A DNA stretch of 64,000 nt, from the NCBI RefSeq assembly GCF_051014445.1, contig NC_135141.1, forward strand, positions 9,486,001 through 9,550,000, written 5' to 3'. This DNA is from Colletes latitarsis. Lineage: Eukaryota; Arthropoda; Insecta; Hymenoptera; Colletidae. Made by a program: the position numbers and the translations under genes. A model generated the notes under the pieces. That model was not told the DNA's origin, ran no database searches, and saw only the letters and a program-made list of their open reading frames with translations. Below, piece by piece: positions 56,501-64,000 of this stretch (positions are counted from its first letter, which is position 1; the number at the start of each line of letters is the position of its first letter).

Positions 56501-59500
56501 GATCGGGGCCAGGTTTAACTGACTGTTTCAGTGTGGTACGACATTACTACGCGATCCAAACTAGAATAAAACCCACGACCTGGCCAACAAGTATGCGAAA
56601 GAAGCGATAGTATGAGCCAGATGAGGGCAAATCCCAGACATAACCCAGACCTAACCGGTGTTATCCTATAAAATAAAGATCGAAACCAGGTTTAATTGAC
56701 TGCTTCAGTGTGGTACCACATTACTACGTGATCCAAACCAGAAGGAAACCCAGGATCTGGCCAACAAGTATGCGAAAGATGCGAAAGTATGAGCCAGATG
56801 ATTGCAAATACCAGACCTAACACAAACGTAACCGCTGTTATCCTCTAAAATATACATCGAAACCAGGTGTAAGTGACTGTTTCAGTGTGGTATCACATTA
56901 CTACCTGATCCAAACCACAAAAAGCCCAGGATCTGGCCAACAAGTATGCGAAAGATGCGAAAGTATGAGCCAGATGATTGCAAATCCCAGACATAACCCA
57001 GACCTAACCGGTGTTATCCTCTAAAATATAGATCGAGTTCAGGTTTAGTGGAATGTTTCAGTGTGGTACCACGTTTCTACGTGATCAAAACCAGAAAAAA
57101 CCCACAATCTGGCTAACAAGTATGCGAAAGATGCGATAGTATGAGCCTGAAGAGGGCAAATCCCAGACATAACCCTGACCTAATCGGTGTTATCTTCTAA
57201 AATATTGATCCATTCCAAGTTTAATTGACAGTCTCAGTGTGGTACCACATTACTACGTGATCCAAACCGGTAAAACCCTAGGCTCTGGCCAACAAGTATG
57301 CGATAAATGCGAAAGTATGAGCCGGATGATTGCAAATGCCAGACATAACCCAGACCTAACCTGTGTTATCCTCTAAAATATTGATCCAATCCAGGTTTAA
57401 TTGATTGTTTCAGTGTGGTACCACATTACTACGTGACCCAAACTAGAAAAAGCCCAGGATCTGTCCAACAAGTATGCGATAAATGCAAAATTACGAGCCA
57501 GATGAGGGCAAATACCAGAAATAACCAAGACCTAACCGGTGTTATCCTCCAAAGTATTGATCGAATACAGGTTTAATTGACTGCCACAGTGTGGTACTGC
57601 ATTACTACGTTATCCATACCTGAAGAAACCCACGATCTGGCCAACAAGTATGCGAAAAATGCGAAAGTATGAGCCAGATGAGGGCAAATCCCAGACATAA
57701 ACCCGACCAAACCGGTGTTATCCTCTAAAATATAGATCGAAACCAGCTTTAATTGACTGTTTCAGTGTTGTACCACGTTACTACTTGATCCAAACCAGTA
57801 AAACCCTAGGATCTGGCCAACGAGTATGCGATAAATGCGAAATTATGAGCCAGATGAGGGCAAATCACAGACATAACCGAGACCTAACCGGTGTTATCAT
57901 CTAGAATATAGATCGAAACCAGGTTTAATTGACTGTTTCAGTGTGGTACCACATTACTACATGATCCAAACCAGAAAACCCCAGGATCTGGCCAACAAGT
58001 ATACGGAGAATGCGAAAGTATGTGCCAGATGATTGCAAATACCAGACCTAACACAAACCTAACCGGAGTTATCCTTTAGAATATAGATCGAAACCAGGTT
58101 CAATTGACTGTTTCAGTGTGGTACCACATTACTACGTTATCCAAACCAGAAGAAAACCCAGGATCTGGCAAAGAAGTATGACAACAAAGCGAACGTATGA
58201 GCCAGATGTGGGCAAATCCCACACATAACCCAGACGTAACCGGTGTTATCCTCTACAATATTGATGCAATCCTGGTTGAATTGACTGTTTCAGTGTGGTA
58301 CCACATTTACTACGTGATCCAAAGGAGAAAAAGCCCAGGATCTGACCAACAAGTATACGGAGAATGCGAAAGTGTGAGCCAGATGATTGCAAATACCAGA
58401 CCTAACACATACCTAACCGGTGTTATTCTTTAGAATATAGATCGAAACCAGGTTTAATTGACTATTTCAGTGTGGTACCACATTACTACGTGATCCAAAC
58501 CTGTAAAACCCCAGGATCTGGCCAACAGGTATGCGAAAGATGAGATAGTATGAGCCAGATGAGGGCAAATTCCAGACATAACCCTGACATAACCGGTGTT
58601 ATCCTCTAAAATATTGATCCAATCCAGGTTTAATTGACTGTTTCAGTGTGGTACCATATTACTACGTGATCCTAACCAGAAAAACCCCAGAATCTGGCCA
58701 ACAAGAATGCGAAAGATGCGAAAGTATGAGCCAGATGATTGCAAATACCAGACCTAACACAAACCTAACCGTTGTTTTCCTCTAAAATATTGTTCGAATC
58801 CAGGTTTAATTGACTGTTTCAGTGTGGTACCACATTACTACGTGATCCAAACCAGAAAACCCCAGAATCTGGCCAACAGGAATGCGAAAGATGCGAAAGT
58901 ATGAGCCAGATGATTGCAAATACCAGACCTAACACAAACCTAACCGTTGGTTTCCTCTATAATATTGTTCGAATCCAGGTTTAATTGACTGTTTCAGTCT
59001 GGTACCACGTTACTACGTGATCCAAACCGGTAAAACCCTAGGATCTGGCCAACAAGTATGCGATAAATGCGAAAGTATGAGCCAGATGATTGCAAATACC
59101 AGGCATAACCCAGAACTAACCTGTGTTATCCTCTAAAATATTGACCCAATCCAGGTTTAATTGGCTGTTTCAGTGTGGTACCACATTACTACGTGATCCA
59201 AACCAGAAGAAAACCCAGGATCTGGCCATCAGGTATGCGAAAGATGCGAAAGTATGAGCCAGATGATTGCAAATACCAGACCTAACACAAACCTAACCGT
59301 TGGTTTCCTCTATAATATTGTTCGAATCCAGGTTTAACTGACTGTTTCAGTGTGGTACGACATTACTACGCGATCCAAACTAGAATAAAGCCCACGACCT
59401 GGCCAACAAGTATGCGAAAGAAGCGATAGTATGAGCCAGATGAGGGCAAATCCCAGACATAACCCAGACCTAACCGGTGTTATCCTATAAAATAAAGATC

Positions 59501-62500
59501 GAAACCAGGTTTAATTGACTGCTTCAGTGAGGTACCACATTACTACGTGATCCAAACCAGAAGGAAACCCAGGATCTGGCCAGCAAGTATGCGAAAGATG
59601 CGAAAGTATGAGCCAGATGATTGCAAATACCAGACCTAACACAAACGTAAGCGGAGTTATCCTTTAGAATATAGATCGAAACCAGGTTCAATTGACTGTT
59701 TCAGTGTGGTACCACATTACTACGTTATCCAAACCAGAAGAAAACCCAGGATCTGGCAAAGAAGTATGACAACAAAGCGAACGTATGAGCCAGATGTGGG
59801 CAAATCCCACACATAACCCAGACGTAACCGGTGTTATCCTCTACAATATTGATGCAATCCTGGTTGAATTGACTGTTTCAGTGTGGTACCACATTTACTA
59901 CGTGATCCAAACGAGAAAAAGCCCAGGATCTGACCAACGAGTATGCGATAAATGCGAAATTATGAGCCAGATGAGGGCAAATCACAGACATAACCGAGAC
60001 CTAACCGGTGTTATCATCTAGAATATAGATCGAAACCAGGTTTAATTGACTGTTTCAGTGTGGTACCACATTACTACATGATCCAAACCAGAAAACCCCA
60101 GGATCTGGCCAACAAGTATACGGAGAATGCGAAGGTATGTGCCAGATGATTGCAAATACCAGACCTAACACAAACCTAACCGGAGTTATCCTTTAGAATA
60201 TAGATCGAAACCAGGTTCAATTGACTGTTTCAGTGTGGTACCACATTACTACGTTATCCAAACCAGAAGAAAACCCAGGATCTGGCAAAGAAGTATGACA
60301 ACAAAGCGAACGTATGAGCCAGATGTGGGCAAATCCCACACATAACCCAGACGTAACCGGTGTTATCCTCTACAATATTGATGCAATCCTGGTTGAATTG
60401 ACTGTTTCAGTGTGGTACCACATTTACTACGTGATCCAAACGAGAAAAAGCCCAGGATCTGACCAACAAGTATACGGAGAATGCGAAAATAAGAGCCAGA
60501 TGATTGCAAATACCAGACCTAACACAAACCTAACCGGTGTTATTCTTTAGAATATAGATCGAAACCAGGTTTAATTGACTATTTCAGTGTGGTACCACAT
60601 TACTACGTGATCCAAACCTGAAAACCCCAGGATCTGGCCATCAGGTCTGCGAAAGATGCGAAAGTATGAGCCAGATGAGGGCAAATCCCAGACATAACCC
60701 AGACCTAACCGGTGTCATCCTCTAAAATATAGGTCGAATCCAGGTTGAGCGGACTGTTGCAGTGTGGTACGACATTACTACGTGATCCAAACCAGAAGAA
60801 AACCCAGGATCTGGCCATCAGGTATGCGATTAATGCGAAAGTATGAGCCAGATGATTGCAAATACCAGACCTAACACAAACCTAACCGGCGTTATCATTT
60901 AAAATATTGATCGGGGCCAGGTTTAACTGACTGTTTCAGTATGGTACGACATTACTACGCGATCCAAACCAGAATAAAAATCCCACGATCTGGCCAACAA
61001 GTATGCGAAAGAAGCGATAGTATGAGCCAGATGAGGGCAAATCCCAGACATAACCCAGACCTAACCGGTGTTATCCTATAAAATAAAGATCGAAACCAGG
61101 TTTAATTGACTGCTTCAGTGTGGTACCACATTACTACGTGATCCAAACCAGATGGAAACCCAGGATCTGGCCAACAAGTATGCGAAAGATGCGAAAGTAT
61201 GAGCCAGATGATTGCAAATACCAGACCTAACACAAACGTAACCGTTGTTATCCTCTAAAATATACATCGAAACCAGGTGTAAGTGACTGTTTCAGTGTGG
61301 TATCACATTACTACCTGATCCAAACCACAAAAAGCCCAGGATCTGGCCAACAAGTATGCGAAAGATGCGAAAGTATGAGCCAGATGATTGCAAATCCCAG
61401 ACATAACCCAGACCTAACCGGTAATTATCCGCTAAAATATAGATCGAGTTCAGGTTTAGTGGAATGTTTCAGTGTGGTACCACGTTTCTACGTGATCAAA
61501 ACCAGAAAAAACCCACAATCTGGCTAACAAGTATGCGAAAGATGCGATAGTATGAGCCTGAAGAGGGCAAATCCCAGACATAACCCTGACCTAATCGGTG
61601 TTATCCTCTAAAATATTGATCCATTCCAAGTTTAATTGACAGTCTCAGTGTGGTACCACATTACTACGTGATCCAAACCGGTAAAACCCTAGGCTCTGGC
61701 CAACAAGTATGCGATAAATGCGAAAGTATGAGCCGGATGATTGCAAATGCCAGACATAACCCAGACCTAACCTGTGTTATCCTCTAAAATATTGATCCAA
61801 TCCAGGTTTAATTGATTGTTTCAGTGTGGTACCACATTACTACGTGACCCAAACTAGAAAAAGCCCAGCATCTGACCAACAAGTATGCGATAAATGCAAA
61901 ATTACGAGCCAGATGAGGGCAAATACCAGAAATAACCAAGACCTAACCGGTGTTATCCTCCAAAGTATTGATCGAATACAGGTTTAATTGACTGCCTCAG
62001 TGTGGTACTGCATTACTACGTTATCCATACCTGAAGAAACCCACGATCTGGCCAACAAGTATGCGAAAAATGCGAAAGTATGAGCCAGATGAGGGCAAAT
62101 CCCAGACATAAACCTGACCAAACCGGTGTTATCCTCTAAAATATAGATCGAAACCAGCTTTAATTGACTGTTTCAGTGTTGTACCACGTTACTACTTGAT
62201 CCAAACCAGTAACACCCTAGGATCTGGCCAACGAGTATGCGATAAATGCGAAATTATGAGCCAGATGAGGGCAAATCACAGACATATCCGAGACCTAACC
62301 GGTGTTATCATCTAGAATATAGATCGAAACCAGGTTTAATTGACTGTTTCAGTGTGGTACCACATTACTACATGATCCAAACCAGAAAACCCCAGGATCT
62401 GGCCAACAAGTATACGGAGAATGCGAAGGTATGTGCCAGATGATTGCAAATACCAGACCTAACACAAACCTAACCGGAGTTATCCTTTAGAATATAGATC

Positions 62501-64000
62501 GAAACCAGGTTCAATTGACTGTTTCAGTGTGGTACCACATTACTACGTTATCCAAACCAGAAGAAAACCCAGGATCTGGCAAAGAAGTATGACAACAAAG
62601 CGAACGTATGAGCCAGATGTGGGCAAATCCCACACATAACCCAGACGTAACCGGTGTTATCCTCTACAATATTGATGCAATCCTGGTTGAATTGACTGTT
62701 TCAGTGTGGTACCACATTTACTACGTGATCCAAACGAGAAAAAGCCCAGGATCTGACCAACAAGTATACGGAGAATGCGAAAGTATGAGCCAGATGATTG
62801 CAAATACCAGACCTAACACAAACCTAACCGGTGTTATTCTTTAGAATATAGATCGAAACCAGGTTTAATTGACTATATCAGTGTGGTACCACATTACTAC
62901 GTGATCCAAACCTGTAAAACCCCAGGATCTGGCCAACAGGTATGCGAAAGATGAGATAGTATGAGCCAGATGAGGGCAAATTCCAGACATAACCCTGACA
63001 TAACCGGTGTTATCCTCTAAAATATTGATCCAATCCAGGTTTAATTGACTGTTTCAGTGTGGTACCACATTACTACGTGATCCTAACCAGAAAAACTCCA
63101 GAATCTGGCCAACAAGAATGCGAAAGATGCGAAAGTATGAGCCAGATGATTGCAAATACCAGACCTAACACAAACCTAACCGTTGTTTTCCTCTAAAATA
63201 TTGTTCGATTCCAGGTTCAATTGACTGTTTCAGTGTGGTACCACATTACTACGTGATCCAAACCAGAAAACCCCAGAATCTGGCCAACAGGAATGCGAAA
63301 GATGCGAAAGTATGAGCCAGATGATTGCAAATACCAGACCTAACACAAACCTAACCGTTGGTTTCCTCTATAATATTGTTCGAATCCAGGTTTAATTGAC
63401 TGTTTCAGTCAGGTACCACACTACTATGTGATCCAAACCGGTAAAACCCTAGGATCTGGCCAACAAGTATGCGATAAATGCGAAAGTATGAGCCAGATGA
63501 TTGCAAATACCAGGCATAACCCAGAACTAACCTGTGTTATCCTCTAAAATATTGACCCACTCCAGGTTTAATTGGCTGTTTCAGTGTGGTACCACATTAC
63601 TACGTGATCCAAACCAGAGGAAAACCCAGGATCTGGCCATCAGGTATGCGATTAATGCGAAAGTATGAGCCAGATGATTGCAAATACCAGACCTAACACA
63701 AACCTAACCGGCGTTATCATTTAAAATATTGATCGGGGCCAGGTTTAACTGACTGTTTCAGTGTGGTACGACATTACTACGCGATCCAAACTAGAATAAA
63801 ACCCACGACCTGGCCAACAAGTATGCGAAAGAAGCGATAGTATGAGCCAGATGAGGGCAAATCCCAGACATAACCCAGACCTAACCGGTGTTATCCTATA
63901 AAATAAAGATCGAAACCAGGTTTAATTGACTGCTTCAGTGTGGTACCACATTACTACGTGATCCAAACCAGAAGGAAACCCAGGATCTGGCCAACAAGTA
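53560..64000 (+). repeat. Higher-order repeats of about 2.63 and 4.41 kb
   Basis: Marker GTGGGCAAATCCCACACA with its flanking monomers occurs near 55570, 58205, 59795, 60325 and 62615. Marker CTGACCTAATCGGTGTTATC occurs at 46814, 54541 and 61586, and with one base changed at 57175. Both markers give offsets of 2634 bp (15 monomers) and 4411 bp (25 monomers) between the last three copies, so whole blocks moved together. An extra three-monomer copy (529 bp) separates 59785 from 60314. Confidence 0.82.

Larger units (their letters stand above)
42216..64000 (+). repeat. 176-bp satellite array, right segment
   Basis: About 124 monomers continue to the window end in the same orientation. The monomer set differs from the middle segment: typical variants here are GATTGCAAATACCAGACCTAACACAA alternating with GAGGGCAAATCCCAGACATAACCC types, and AACCAGAAGAAAACCC. 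Homogeneity is high. Open frames up to 107 codons recur with the repeat and are not genes. No other element, gene or RNA was seen. Confidence 0.95.

Overview
This window is eukaryotic repeat DNA and contains no recognisable host gene, tRNA, rRNA or bacterial-type operon. About 44 kb is one tandem satellite with a 176-bp monomer, always in the same orientation (7079-8454, 15490-36269 and 42216-64000, roughly 250 monomers). The other 20 kb is retrotransposons that landed in it. R1-clade-type non-LTR elements (APE endonuclease, YADD reverse transcriptase, UAAUG ORF1/ORF2 junction), a Ty3/gypsy element and paired CCTAA boxes in each satellite monomer (the arthropod telomere unit is TTAGG/CCTAA) point to an insect, perhaps a hymenopteran. 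The species is inference.

Layout. 1-3948: element A, a 5'-truncated non-LTR element on the minus strand with an intact 1042-aa ORF2; its 3' end lies beyond the window. 3949-7078: a Ty3/gypsy element on the minus strand (380-bp LTR, tRNA-Pro-like primer binding site, gag-protease-RT-RNase H), cut off in RNase H by element A. 7079-8454: eight satellite monomers. 8455-15489: element C, a full-length but decayed non-LTR element on the minus strand, with a poly(A) tail and a 14-15 bp target-site duplication. 15490-36269: satellite, first with higher-order repeats of about 3.7-4.0 kb, then diverged monomers from about 31 to 36 kb. 36270-42215: element B, a full-length plus-strand sister of A with poly(A) tail and target-site duplication. 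42216-64000: satellite of a different monomer set with its own higher-order repeats of 2.6, 4.0 and 4.4 kb.

A and B are nearly identical and so recently mobile. C is a different subfamily: its proteins are much more diverged from B than its 5' UTR is, which is the most unusual comparison in the window. All three non-LTR elements carry a TAATG junction in which ORF2 would start on the stop codon of ORF1, yet the long ORF1 frame is one base out of register with that stop in each case; in A and B the offset arises at the same 10-C tract. Element C's 3' junction lies exactly between C and T of a CCTAA box in the satellite. The satellite carries a conserved 12-bp palindrome, TGTGGTACCACA. No new defence or metabolic system was seen. 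The interest lies in the relation between satellite and retrotransposons, the element ends, and the higher-order repeat history.
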